Part shown: positions 1-8,639 of the stretch, piece after piece
How the letters are laid out: each line of letters starts with the position of its first letter
How positions within the stretch are numbered: position 1 is the first letter of the stretch
DNA from: Ferdinandcohnia sp036962685
Lineage (GTDB): Bacteria; Bacillota; Bacilli; Bacillales; Bacillaceae_L
Direction: 5' to 3'
Assembly: GCF_036962685.1 (NCBI RefSeq)
Contig: NZ_JBALOP010000041.1
Location: 1 to 64,000 of the forward strand
Length of the DNA stretch: 64,000 nt
Program-made: the position numbers and the translations under genes
The notes under the pieces: model-generated
Seen by the model: only the letters and a program-made list of their open reading frames with translations
What the model was told of the DNA's origin: nothing
Databases searched by the model: none

Positions 1-354
1 ATTATTGGGGGTCACATCAAAATGGGTCTGCTTTTTTATTGTTATATCAATGTTTAGAGTGGGGTGACTGGGTCATAACAGAACAGACAAGGAGTATCGT
101 GGATACCAAACCACTGAGCAGGAGTACGCTCGAGATAGTTCGCTATCAATAAGTGACCGATTTTTTGAAGTTAAGTAAGGGGATGACTTTGCGTAAATCT
201 ACAACATTTCCTGCAATCGACTTATAAAATACGGCCGTAGGCTTAGGAAATAATTAGCCTCAAGCTGGTTAACCTAATCAAGACTATTTTGTATGATTAG
301 TTTGTACTTCGAGAATTTAAAAATAAACACAAAATATATTCGGGGGAAAAATAA
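1..354. other. Intergenic region upstream of first gene
   Basis: No convincing gene is seen on either strand. A weak inverted repeat (CTAATC at about 271 and GATTAG at about 295) precedes the first gene. A purine-rich ribosome site (GGGGG, about 341-346) sits before the TTG start at 355. The rest may be the 3' flank of a gene outside the window. Confidence 0.5.
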
Positions 355-1818
355 TTGAAAACACTATTAAATGTGAAGAAATTAAGTTTTTTTCTTTTGT
401 TCATCATTCTTTTAATGCAATCGTTTTACCTTCCCTATTCTGCCCAGGCTGCTCAACCATTTAATACGGAAGATGTTGATACATTTGTCACTACCTATAT
501 AGAACGTAATGGGTTACCTGGTGCATCCATTGTTGTTGTAAAAGACGGGAAATTAGTATATGAGAAAGGATATGGTCACGATTCTGAAGGGAAACCGATA
601 ACAGAAAACTCGCGAATGAGAATCGGTTCCGCATCTAAATCATTTACTGCATTTGCTGTTTTACAGCTTGTTGATGAAGGTGAAATCCAACTGGATGACC
701 CAGTAATTAACTATTTGCCAGAGGTAAAACTTGACGATTCAAGATGGAAACAAGTTACAATACGTCAATTGTTGAGCCACACATCAGGAATTCCAAATCC
801 AACTATTGTTCCACCAGCGAATAACTTAAAAGCAGGTGTGGAACGTATGAACGAGTGGAAGCTGCAATCAAACCCAGGAGAGAAATACTTTTATAGCAAT
901 GGGAATTACTGGGTTCTAGCACTGTTAGTGGAGAAAGTAAGCGGAATAGAATTCTCTCAATATCTTAACCAAAAGGTATTTTCTCCCCTAGGAATGAATG
1001 ACTCACTTACTACTGTTAACACTGGAGATTTTGTCCAAGGACTACCTAAAGGATATGTAACAGCTTATGGAACGGCAATCCCTTGGACAGAGCTTGAAGC
1101 GATGAATATGGGCGCTGGGAGTATTGTATCAACAGCATCAGATATGGGGAAATGGCTTTCTATGCTAACGAACGAAGGAAAGACCAGGACGGGAGAGCAA
1201 TTATTATCAAAAGTATTATTGGAAGAATCGTATACGCCACAACTTGGAAACCAAAAATACGGACTAGGTTGGGAGTTAAGCTCACCTAATGTGAAACCAG
1301 CACGCATTTCTCATGGAGGAGTGGAAACAACGTATCAAACTCAACAAGATATTGTTCCAAGTAGTGGTTATGGGGTTGCAGTTTTACTAAATAGCTTTAC
1401 TCCTACTTTAGAACACGGTTATGAGATTAGTTCAGGTATTATCCAATTGACGGAGGGGCAAGAATCCGAAATAAAAGCTCCAGTTCCCAAAATAATCGAT
1501 TTATCACTTGGTGTGATCACATTGATTTATTTGATTTTAGGAATTAGAGGGATTGTGCGTAGTAAACAATGGTCGAATAAACGGAAACAGCATCCTACTT
1601 GGAGATTTATCCTTCGATTAATTCCTCAATTGATTCCAACATTATTAATCGGATGGTTGTTTTTTATTGTCCCAACATTACAAAATAATAGTTCGACCAC
1701 AATGGATGCATTCGGTCTTTTTCCAGCAGCGATGATCTTATTGGCTATTGTTTTCCTTATCGGATTGGTTCTTACAATATTGAGAATCTATTATCGAGTA
1801 ACATTTAATAAACGTTAA
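355..1818 (+). CDS. Secreted serine hydrolase, class C beta-lactamase/PBP4* family, with C-terminal membrane helices
   Basis: The 487-residue protein starts at TTG, supported by a GGGGG ribosome site. Residues 1-32 look like a signal peptide ending near AQA. The penicillin-binding fold is shown by SASK (92-95, nucleophile Ser92), YSN (180-182) and HGG (320-322). About 100 C-terminal residues add three hydrophobic helices, so the catalytic domain is probably tethered outside the membrane. Such proteins usually act as D-Ala-D-Ala peptidases or esterases on wall or peptide substrates; the substrate here is not known. It stands alone and ends at a terminator hairpin. Confidence 0.85.
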   Translation: MKTLLNVKKLSFFLLFIILLMQSFYLPYSAQAAQPFNTEDVDTFVTTYIERNGLPGASIVVVKDGKLVYEKGYGHDSEGKPITENSRMRIGSASKSFTAFAVLQLVDEGEIQLDDPVINYLPEVKLDDSRWKQVTIRQLLSHTSGIPNPTIVPPANNLKAGVERMNEWKLQSNPGEKYFYSNGNYWVLALLVEKVSGIEFSQYLNQKVFSPLGMNDSLTTVNTGDFVQGLPKGYVTAYGTAIPWTELEAMNMGAGSIVSTASDMGKWLSMLTNEGKTRTGEQLLSKVLLEESYTPQLGNQKYGLGWELSSPNVKPARISHGGVETTYQTQQDIVPSSGYGVAVLLNSFTPTLEHGYEISSGIIQLTEGQESEIKAPVPKIIDLSLGVITLIYLILGIRGIVRSKQWSNKRKQHPTWRFILRLIPQLIPTLLIGWLFFIVPTLQNNSSTTMDAFGLFPAAMILLAIVFLIGLVLTILRIYYRVTFNKR

Positions 1819-1839
1819 AGATTAATAAAATTACACCTA

Positions 1840-1865
1840 AAAAACGCTCAAAATTGAGCGTTTTT
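1840..1865 (+). terminator. Intrinsic terminator after serine hydrolase
   Basis: AAACGCTC and GAGCGTTT form a stem with a short A-rich loop followed by a T run, 21 bases after the stop codon. Confidence 0.85.
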
Positions 1866-1958
1866 GCTTGCGATTTATATTGCTAATTAGTTGTTGAATT
1901 CATGTTATTTACATTGTTATTTAGCGTTCTTCTCTCCTAAAACAGAACCCGTTAGCCA

Positions 1959-2129
1959 TCAGCCCCGTTGTTTTTTATTCTCTACAATTGCTTGCTTAAT
2001 CAACGCCTTGCAGCACATTGCAATCCCATCTAGAAACGCTGTAATGGTGTAACCGAATGGCTGGTAGAAAAAGCAAAACAGGGTTGACAAAAACAACCAA
2101 ATCAACCAAAAGTATAGCTCTTTTTTCAT
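1959..2129 (-). CDS. Membrane miniprotein translationally coupled to spoIIP (56 aa)
   Basis: The ATG (2129-2127) overlaps the SpoIIP stop codon in an ATGA arrangement, which is typical of translational coupling. The product has one strongly hydrophobic aromatic helix (residues 5-24, rich in W, F, L) and a short basic tail ending KKQRG. No family is recognised. In B. subtilis spoIIP is followed by yqxA, but this protein is much shorter and I see no clear resemblance. Its context suggests co-production with SpoIIP in the developing sporangium, which is inference only. Confidence 0.6.
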   Translation of the reverse strand: MKKELYFWLIWLFLSTLFCFFYQPFGYTITAFLDGIAMCCKALIKQAIVENKKQRG

Positions 2130-3274
2130 GGTGACGAGTTTACTTTCTCGGCATCGATGATATGTTCACTCAGGACTTTTGCGAGCGCCTCAACCGTATT
2201 TTTTAATTCCTTCATATCATTATCGACTCCGCCCATCTCAATAAGAATCGAGTTTTCTGCTAAATCCTGATTATACACGCCATTCCCTTGATCCAGTCCC
2301 TTCGCAATTACACCCCTGCTGATTCCCGGAAATTGCGACTCGATTGACTTGTCTAGAGACTCTGCTAATGCATAGCTTTGTTCAAAATTTTTACTAGCGC
2401 TACCCACGACAAAGAATACCCGTGCATAAGGCTTGTTGTCGATGGATACAGTCGAAAGATCTTTTCGAACACCATCGCGATGAATATCAATTAAAAAATC
2501 AATCTCGGAGTCACTGGCCATTGCAGATTGTACGATTCCACGTGATACTGCATAAGATTGGGTAGTTCCCCAGCCTTTTTTCTTCAATTCTTGGCCGATA
2601 TTCGTTGTGTCAACAACTGCACGAACACCGTATTTTTCTAACTCCTTACCCAGAAGATCTCCAACAACTGTAATATTCGTCTTCGAATCAACCGCTTTGT
2701 CCATATCCGGGTCTCCAGTAAGTCCAAGGAGAGGTAAATACGATTCAAAACTATGTGTGTGATAGATTAATACCTTTTTATCGGTTGCAACAGTGACGGG
2801 TGGCGTCTTGGGATCATCCTTATTAAACTCCTCCAATTCCTGTTGGGCCATTTCCCTTTCCTGTAGTAAAACATCTAAAGGAGGCGTTGATTCGTACGGG
2901 AGAGTAGTATAATCTGTACCTTCTCCAGAAATCAAAATTTCAGTATGGTACATGGATAATCCAGGTAATTCATGTCCGAAAAAGCTTCGTAAATCACCGT
3001 ACTTAAATTGGAGGGTTGATTCTACTAACAATTTTGTGAAAGATTCTTGTTCCTCACTTAAGGATTGTCCGAAATAAGCATTTTCAAATTCAAGCAATTG
3101 GATAAAAAACTCAGTTGGAAGGATTCGTATGTTAATATCGAATTCTCTAAAATTAATCCATTCTTTTTTGATAGAGGATATGCTTGAAGCAGCTGCGAAA
3201 CATATGATTACCGAAAAGATAAACATGAAGGCAATTCTTGAAATAAAAATTGGCCCATATCCAGAACTTTTCAT
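2126..3274 (-). CDS. spoIIP: Stage II sporulation protein P (SpoIIP family)
   Basis: The 382-residue protein has one N-terminal membrane anchor (about residues 9-29). Its C-terminal half carries the SpoIIP amidase/endopeptidase signature: YHTHSFESY (metal-binding His and Glu), IDIHRDGV, and ENSILIEMGG near the end. SpoIIP works with SpoIID and SpoIIM to degrade septal peptidoglycan during engulfment of the forespore. In B. subtilis spoIIP follows gpr; here it lies between unrelated genes, so it could be the main copy relocated or a paralogue. The ATG is preceded by GGACGGAG. Confidence 0.88.
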   Translation of the reverse strand: MKSSGYGPIFISRIAFMFIFSVIICFAAASSISSIKKEWINFREFDINIRILPTEFFIQLLEFENAYFGQSLSEEQESFTKLLVESTLQFKYGDLRSFFGHELPGLSMYHTEILISGEGTDYTTLPYESTPPLDVLLQEREMAQQELEEFNKDDPKTPPVTVATDKKVLIYHTHSFESYLPLLGLTGDPDMDKAVDSKTNITVVGDLLGKELEKYGVRAVVDTTNIGQELKKKGWGTTQSYAVSRGIVQSAMASDSEIDFLIDIHRDGVRKDLSTVSIDNKPYARVFFVVGSASKNFEQSYALAESLDKSIESQFPGISRGVIAKGLDQGNGVYNQDLAENSILIEMGGVDNDMKELKNTVEALAKVLSEHIIDAEKVNSSP

Positions 3275-3344
3275 GATCTCCGTCCTTTTTAGCTTTTGGA
3301 CATATATATGAAGAATAGCTCTGAAATAGAATCTATTTCAACTT

Positions 3345-3369
3345 AAAAAAGCATGGCTAACCATGCTTA
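3345..3369 (-). terminator. Intrinsic terminator of YitT-family gene
   Basis: The hairpin AAGCATGG/CCATGCTT is followed, on the minus strand, by a run of six T. It lies just downstream of the 3375 stop codon. Confidence 0.8.
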
Positions 3370-3374
3370 ACTCT

Positions 3375-4265
3375 TTAATGTCCTTCTCCGTTTCCGAAAT
3401 TACTACCCGTTACATCTGCCATGTTTTCAATCGCAATCAATGCACTTGGGTCAATATCTTGTGCAATTTCCCTAAGTGTAGAAAGTTCAATCCGGCTAAC
3501 AATGGTATATATAATTTTTTTAGGTTCGTTTGTGTAGGCCCCTTCACCATGAATAAAGGTTACTCCACGACCCATGACCTTATTCAATTCATTCGCAAGA
3601 TCATCTGGCTTATCTGAAATAATCGTTACTGATTTTAACTCCTCAATACCTTCTACCACAATATCAATCATCTTAAATGCGATGTAATAGGTAATAATCG
3701 AGTACATGGCCGTTTCCCAGCTGAATACGAGCAAGGCAGCAAGGATAAAAATAAACACGTTCATAATCATAACAGTTTGTCCAACTGACACTGGTCGTTT
3801 CTTGCTGACAATGATGGCTAAAATTTCAGTACCATCCAATGCACCACCAGTTCGAATTACCAACCCGACACCTGTTCCTAAAATAACCGCACCAATTACC
3901 GTAGCTAAAAATAAATCATTAGTTACTGGTTCAAAATGATGCAAATAAGCTGTAAATGCTGACAAGACTAAAACACCAAACAACGTATGTAATGTAAACT
4001 TTGTTCCCATTTTCCGATACCCAAGAAAAAGGAACGGGATATTTAAAACAATAAGAAATACACTCATTGGAACACCAAAGATTTTGGACGCAATGATGGA
4101 AAGACCAATAACCCCACCATCTAAAATATTATTTGGTACTAAAAATAGTTCCAATCCAAATCCCGCGATAAGAGCCCCAATGGTAATCATAATGAGCTGT
4201 TTAATTTCTGTTAAGACGCGTTTTTTCTTTGTTTTTGCCACAAAAACCAAGCCTTTCAATTTCAA
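3375..4265 (-). CDS. YitT family membrane protein (DUF161 + DUF2179)
   Basis: This is an integral membrane protein of 296 residues with five to six hydrophobic segments (about 25-180), carrying the FLVPNNILDGGVIG and TGGALDGTEIL motifs of the YitT/DUF161 family. A cytoplasmic DUF2179 domain follows (about 205-285, FIHGEGAY and RIELSTLREIA). Its biochemical role is not established; families of such paralogues are common in Bacillus. The TTG start at 4265 has an AAGGAA ribosome site nine bases upstream. A GTG eight codons further in (VAKTKKK) is an alternative. Confidence 0.85.
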   Translation of the reverse strand: MKLKGLVFVAKTKKKRVLTEIKQLIMITIGALIAGFGLELFLVPNNILDGGVIGLSIIASKIFGVPMSVFLIVLNIPFLFLGYRKMGTKFTLHTLFGVLVLSAFTAYLHHFEPVTNDLFLATVIGAVILGTGVGLVIRTGGALDGTEILAIIVSKKRPVSVGQTVMIMNVFIFILAALLVFSWETAMYSIITYYIAFKMIDIVVEGIEELKSVTIISDKPDDLANELNKVMGRGVTFIHGEGAYTNEPKKIIYTIVSRIELSTLREIAQDIDPSALIAIENMADVTGSNFGNGEGH

Positions 4266-4381
4266 GTTGTAATTTCCTTTTTAATATTACCATAAATCAT
4301 AGGTTTGCTTACAACTTTGGAAGGAAATTAATACCTTTATGTGGAAAATAGTATAAGGATTAGTTTTGAAAGGGGCGGAAT

Positions 4382-4828
4382 ATGGGAGATTACACGAGGG
4401 AGATCAGAAACTTAATTGGAAATAGACCTTTTATTTTGGTTGGTTCCACAGTAATAGTTAAAAATAAGGAGGGCAAAATCCTTCTACAGCATCGATCTGA
4501 TACATATGAATGGGGTTTACCAGGAGGTGCAATGGAGCCTGGAGAAAACCTTGAGGAGACTGCAAAAAGGGAACTATTCGAAGAAACAGGACTAGTTGCA
4601 GAAATATATGAACATATAGATACATTATCCGGTAAAGAACTATACTTTAAATATCCAAATGGTGATGAAGTATACAATGTTATCGCGTTATTTATAGCAA
4701 GTGAAATAAGTGGTGACTTAAAAGCTAATGATGGTGAAAGCATAGACCTTAAATTCTTTTCAAAGGAAGAAATTCCAAACAATTTAGATGAGAGAGCAAG
4801 GATTATTATGGAAAAGCACTTGAAATAA
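4382..4828 (+). CDS. NUDIX hydrolase
   Basis: The 148-residue protein carries a complete NUDIX box, GGAMEPGENLEETAKRELFE followed by ETGL, which binds the divalent metal used to hydrolyse nucleoside diphosphate-linked substrates. The N-terminus GNRPFILVGSTV closely resembles that of a second NUDIX protein at 48046, so the two are paralogues. It is the first gene of a same-strand run (4382-7954) of small-molecule modifying enzymes, with an 11-base gap to the next gene. The specific substrate cannot be told from sequence. Confidence 0.88.
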   Translation: MGDYTREIRNLIGNRPFILVGSTVIVKNKEGKILLQHRSDTYEWGLPGGAMEPGENLEETAKRELFEETGLVAEIYEHIDTLSGKELYFKYPNGDEVYNVIALFIASEISGDLKANDGESIDLKFFSKEEIPNNLDERARIIMEKHLK

Positions 4829-4838
4829 GGAGAATAAA

Positions 4839-5606
4839 ATGAACCAGATAAACAACTTTGAAGAGTACGAGAACCCGGTCTTATATGACCAAGAAAACGA
4901 CCCTTTCCAGGATGACGTGAAATTTTTACAAAAATGGGCTGCAAAAGTGAACGGTCCAATTATTGATTTAGCGTGCGGAACTGGACGAGCAACGATTCCC
5001 CTGGCACAAGCTGGACATACCCTGATTGGGGTAGACATACATAATGGCATGCTTGCTCAAGCAAAAAGGAAAACAGAAAATACAAACCTCAACATCGAGT
5101 GGATAGAACAGGATTGCACGAAGCTTCAATTAGGTGTAAAGAGTCCACTCATTTACATCGTAGGAAATTCATTTCAACATTTTCTTACGAATGAAGAACA
5201 AGATCAACTGCTATCTTCTGTTCACAACCACCTAGAAAACGAGGGGATTTTCATCTTCGGCACGAGGTTTCCAAGTCCAGATGAATTGCTTCAACCTGCT
5301 GCCGAGGATTATTGGCGAAGCTACAAGGATGAAACAGGAAAAATGGTGGACGTCTACACTATTAGTAACTATGACACTATCCAGCAGGTTCAACACTACA
5401 TAACAATTAGAAAACAAAAGGACGATAGTGGAAAAACAATTGATGAAAAGAAAACCAATATTAAATTACGATATGTGTTCCCTCAAGAAATGGACCGGCT
5501 CCTAAAAGGAAACGGCTTTGAGATTTTAGCAGTTTACAAGGATTGGAACGAAACACGGCTAACAGAGGACAGCCACCAGATGATCTACGTGTGCAAAAGG
5601 AAGTGA
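4839..5606 (+). CDS. Class I SAM-dependent methyltransferase
   Basis: This is a 255-residue Rossmann-fold methyltransferase. Motif I is IIDLACGTGRATIPLA (about residues 41-56), followed by the acidic motif II GVDIHNGML. The substrate is unknown. It follows the NUDIX gene after 10 bases with AAGGAG before ATG, and its stop codon lies four bases before the next gene, so translation of the run is probably coupled. Confidence 0.85.
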   Translation: MNQINNFEEYENPVLYDQENDPFQDDVKFLQKWAAKVNGPIIDLACGTGRATIPLAQAGHTLIGVDIHNGMLAQAKRKTENTNLNIEWIEQDCTKLQLGVKSPLIYIVGNSFQHFLTNEEQDQLLSSVHNHLENEGIFIFGTRFPSPDELLQPAAEDYWRSYKDETGKMVDVYTISNYDTIQQVQHYITIRKQKDDSGKTIDEKKTNIKLRYVFPQEMDRLLKGNGFEILAVYKDWNETRLTEDSHQMIYVCKRK

Positions 5607-5610
5607 CATA

Positions 5611-6414
5611 TTGATTGTAACGAAAAAATTAGCCCAAACCTTAGAAACATCCGAAATTGAGGTTTTGAAATCAAGACTAACTGCGATTCAAGAAATCGAA
5701 GGGAATCCGATGGGAGTTGAAATGGAACAGTTTGGAAATGCCACAGCCTTTTCAGTTAAGAATATTCCAGGACCGTCATTCAACACGGTAAAAGGCTTAT
5801 CGGATGGGGATGAAAAATATATCGAACAAATCATTCAATTTTACAACCAAAAGGAAATACCGGTTCGATTTGAAATAACCCCTGGGCATGTCTCTTCAGA
5901 CATTCTTACATACTTGAGTAACAAAGGGTTTTATCAACATGACTTTCACACAACCCTTTATTCAGGACTTTCTTCACCACATGAAACTAGCACTCATTCG
6001 AAAATCAAAATCCATGAGTTACATAAAGATGAATTTGGTTTGTTCGCTGAAATTTATACAAGAGGGTTTGGGATGCCTTCGTTTTTAAAAGATGGGGTCG
6101 CTCAAAATAATCAAATTCTTTACGATCTTGAAAATTGGACATTTTACCTTGCAAGTGTTGAAGAACAACCGGCTGGTATTGGCGTTTTATTTACAAAAGA
6201 CGGCATTGGAACCCTTGCATCTGCAACGACATTGCCGGAATTTCGAAATCATGGTATTCAAACAGCATTAATTAAGCAGCGTATGCAAAAAGCATCGGTA
6301 CAAGATTGTAGATTAATTGTAGGCCAGGCAAGATTTGGTTCTGTCAGTCAAAATAACATGGAGCGAGCAGGGATGAGAATAGGTTATACAAAGGCAATTT
6401 GGACGATGAAATAA
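5611..6414 (+). CDS. GNAT family N-acetyltransferase
   Basis: The 267-residue protein starts at TTG, with AAAAGGAAG overlapping the end of the preceding gene. The C-terminal half fits a GNAT fold: the acetyl-CoA loop region around TTLPEFRNHGIQTALIKQRM, then GQARFGSVSQNNMERAGM. The N-terminal half is a second, degenerate GNAT-like domain, as is common in proteins of this length. The acceptor is unknown. It is cotranscribed with the neighbouring methyltransferase and VOC genes. Confidence 0.8.
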   Translation: MIVTKKLAQTLETSEIEVLKSRLTAIQEIEGNPMGVEMEQFGNATAFSVKNIPGPSFNTVKGLSDGDEKYIEQIIQFYNQKEIPVRFEITPGHVSSDILTYLSNKGFYQHDFHTTLYSGLSSPHETSTHSKIKIHELHKDEFGLFAEIYTRGFGMPSFLKDGVAQNNQILYDLENWTFYLASVEEQPAGIGVLFTKDGIGTLASATTLPEFRNHGIQTALIKQRMQKASVQDCRLIVGQARFGSVSQNNMERAGMRIGYTKAIWTMK

Positions 6415-6420
6415 GGAGAG

Positions 6421-6771
6421 ATGACAATGGCAAAAGTAGTAGGCTTTGAAATTAGTAGTCAAGATCCTGAGAAAGCAGTTCAGTTCTATTCAACCGTTTT
6501 TGGATGGGAAACCGGAGAGCAGAATTGGGGATTTTGGCCCGTAAAAAGCGCAGGCCCAACAGAACTTCTAGGTGGAATTAGCAAAGGACCGCATGATTAT
6601 CCGCATGGAACCAGAATTCAAATTGAGGTTGATTCCATTGATGAAACAATTGCAAAAGCAGTCGATCAAGGAGCGATGATTGTTCGCGAAAAGATGGAGT
6701 TTGATGAGTTTTATCTAGCGTATCTAGTCGATCCAACTGGAGTGGGGTTTGGTCTTGTCGAGAGAAAATAA
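6421..6771 (+). CDS. VOC family (glyoxalase/bleomycin-resistance fold) protein
   Basis: The 116-residue single-domain protein begins VVGFEISSQDPEKAVQFYST and ends YLVDPTGVGFGLVERK, the pattern of the vicinal oxygen chelate superfamily. The family includes metal-dependent isomerases, dioxygenases and drug-binding proteins; the function here is not determined. AAGGAGAG precedes the start. Its last 17 bases overlap the next small gene. Confidence 0.8.
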   Translation: MTMAKVVGFEISSQDPEKAVQFYSTVFGWETGEQNWGFWPVKSAGPTELLGGISKGPHDYPHGTRIQIEVDSIDETIAKAVDQGAMIVREKMEFDEFYLAYLVDPTGVGFGLVERK

Positions 6772-6988
6772 AAAGGAAAATTGGCGCTCTTTTTTAGGAA
6801 AAAAAGCGAAGGCTTTTAAACTTAAGGAATTCATCATGAATCTTATTTTAGCCATGGGAATCATTTTGGTCTTAAATTTTTTCTTAAAGGGAGAGTTACT
6901 TTGGAAATCGGTTATTCCCGCGGTGTTATTTGTGACCTCGGTACATTTTATTATTCTCTTTTTTAAATGGAATTGGAAAATCTATTAG
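6755..6988 (+). CDS. Small two-helix membrane protein
   Basis: The protein has a basic N-terminus followed by two hydrophobic helices (LILAMGIILVLNFFL and VIPAVLFVTSVHFIILFF). The start is uncertain. A TTG at 6755 has GGAGTGGGG seven bases upstream inside the VOC gene and gives 77 residues. The ATG at 6836 has a good AAGGA site and gives a 50-residue protein made almost only of the helices. No family is recognised; it lies within the 4382-7954 run. Confidence 0.6.
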   Translation: MSRENKKENWRSFLGKKAKAFKLKEFIMNLILAMGIILVLNFFLKGELLWKSVIPAVLFVTSVHFIILFFKWNWKIY

Positions 6989-7003
6989 TTTGGAGGCCGA
7001 TAA

Positions 7004-7954
7004 ATGATTCAATACCCACTTTTTAAAAATGGAGCAACCATAGGTGTAACAGCACCATCATCAGGAGTAGAAAAAGAACTACACGAACTTGTTAAGTCAG
7101 CATGCAATCGTCTGGAGCAGAAAGGCTTTAACATCGTCTGTGGTGATACAGTTTGGACACAAAACAAAGCAAAATCTGCTCCAGCAAAAAAGCGTGCAGA
7201 AGAGTTTAATGAAATGATGAATAATGAGGGGGTCGATCTTATTATTCCACCGTGGGGTGGAGAATTATTGATTGAGATTCTAGAACATATTGATCTAACA
7301 TTGAAAACGGGTATAGCAACTGCACATGGAACAAATCTAATAGATTTAAGAGGAAAACTGTCTGACCCGTCGACTGCCATGTGGCAAACCGTTTTATCTA
7401 CAAAAAGAGGAGAAACAGTCATTCAATATTCTTCAGAAAAGTACCAAAAGGAATGGCAGCATGATAATCCAACTCCTCATATTTTTCATCTAACAGAGCC
7501 AACGTACTGGAAATCAACCGGAAAAACTAATATTCATTTAAAGGGAAGATTACTGGGCGGTTGTATTGATGTCATTAGACATTTGGTTGGCACACCATAT
7601 GGGGATATTCGGAATTTCAAGGAAAAATATATTCAGGGAGATTCCGTGATTTGGTATCTTGAAAATTGCGAGTTATCGACGACAGATTTGCGTAGATCAC
7701 TTGTACAAATGAGACTAGCGGGTTGGTTTGATAATACAACAGGAATCTTGTTTGGTCGAAGCCCAGCTAATATACCGGTTGATAACTATACCGTGGAAGA
7801 TATCTATCAAGAGCTTTCGGAAGAACTTCAAATTCCAATTATATATGATGTGGACTGCGGCCATGTTCCACCGCAAATTACATTTATCAATGGAGCTTAT
7901 GCTGAAGTAGAAAGTGAAGATGGAAAAGGGAAAATTACACAAACGTTTATATAA
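7004..7954 (+). CDS. S66 family (LD-carboxypeptidase/MccF-like) protein lacking the nucleophile segment
   Basis: The sequence matches MccF/YocD-type serine peptidases: GVTAPSSG at the N-terminus, PPWGGELLIEIL, ATAHGTNLIDL, WYLENCELS with the catalytic Glu, and DVDCGHVPPQ with the catalytic His. Family members place about 20 residues containing the GYSD or GFSD nucleophile elbow between the ILEHID and ATAHG motifs. Here ILEHID runs directly into LTLKTGIATAHG, so the catalytic Ser appears deleted in frame. The length of 316 is short for the family. It is either an inactive relative or the product of a recent deletion. Confidence 0.8.
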   Translation: MIQYPLFKNGATIGVTAPSSGVEKELHELVKSACNRLEQKGFNIVCGDTVWTQNKAKSAPAKKRAEEFNEMMNNEGVDLIIPPWGGELLIEILEHIDLTLKTGIATAHGTNLIDLRGKLSDPSTAMWQTVLSTKRGETVIQYSSEKYQKEWQHDNPTPHIFHLTEPTYWKSTGKTNIHLKGRLLGGCIDVIRHLVGTPYGDIRNFKEKYIQGDSVIWYLENCELSTTDLRRSLVQMRLAGWFDNTTGILFGRSPANIPVDNYTVEDIYQELSEELQIPIIYDVDCGHVPPQITFINGAYAEVESEDGKGKITQTFI

Positions 7955-7962
7955 AAATAACA

Positions 7963-7996
7963 GGGTCGTTAATCCAACTGAATTAACGACCCGTTT
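7963..7996. terminator. Bidirectional terminator between convergent genes
   Basis: GGGTCGTTAAT and ATTAACGACCC form an 11-bp perfect stem between convergent genes. The flanking sequence is only modestly T-rich on either strand. Confidence 0.7.
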
Positions 7997-8015
7997 GTTG
8001 CCCTTCAAATACTCC

Positions 8016-8639
8016 TTATTCTTGGTTTGAGTATAAGTCGCTAGGAATATATGTGTCGTTCTTGTTGTATAGAGGAGGAAAGCCTTCAGGACGCTTAATT
8101 TTATCCAGTTTCCATAATAATACTAAAAACATAATCTCCATGATAAAACCTAAAGGTATTGTTAAAAATAGGAACCCTAAAATGATTTCGCTTGAAAGGT
8201 TCATTGCAAATGTATGTGTAAAGGTGATAACCAGCATTACTGTCATATAAATTTTAAATGTTCGTAAACTTTTTCTTGCTAAAAATTTATCCCCGACCGC
8301 AGTAACAAACTCCATAATTAAACGAAAAACAAAAAACACAAGAACTAATTTTAATATTTCAAGAAAGAATGAATAATGAGCCCAAATGGAAGTGTTAGCG
8401 AAAGATCCTAAATCATTCACGTTTCCGTTTTGTTGTATAAACACGGTTGGAATACTAATAATCAAAAGCACGATCAAAAGCTTTTTCAGTTTGTTTCCAG
8501 TTCTGTTTTCAGATGGTACCGCAGCTATCCCAGAAAAAATGAGATAATATCCGACCGGATCAAGCAAAATATCGACGACAAATAAATGAATTTCGATAAG
8601 GATAAAAAGATAGCCCCAGAATATTCGTTTAAAATTCAT
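8016..8639 (-). CDS. Multispanning membrane protein of unknown function
   Basis: The 207-residue protein has about five hydrophobic helices (near residues 5-37, 50-65, 90-108, 130-150, 155-175) and a hydrophilic C-terminus. The motif DILLDPVGYYLIFSGI near residue 24 is the most distinctive feature. No characterised family is recognised. Its start codon overlaps the stop codon of the upstream gene as ATGA, so the two proteins are probably made together. Confidence 0.7.
   Translation of the reverse strand: MNFKRIFWGYLFILIEIHLFVVDILLDPVGYYLIFSGIAAVPSENRTGNKLKKLLIVLLIISIPTVFIQQNGNVNDLGSFANTSIWAHYSFFLEILKLVLVFFVFRLIMEFVTAVGDKFLARKSLRTFKIYMTVMLVITFTHTFAMNLSSEIILGFLFLTIPLGFIMEIMFLVLLWKLDKIKRPEGFPPLYNKNDTYIPSDLYSNQE

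Noticed and set aside
1065..1307. Antisense reading frames inside long genes (for example 1065-1307, 4390-4959, 55639-55965)
   Set aside because: They lie wholly within well-supported genes on the other strand, lack ribosome sites and show no family features.
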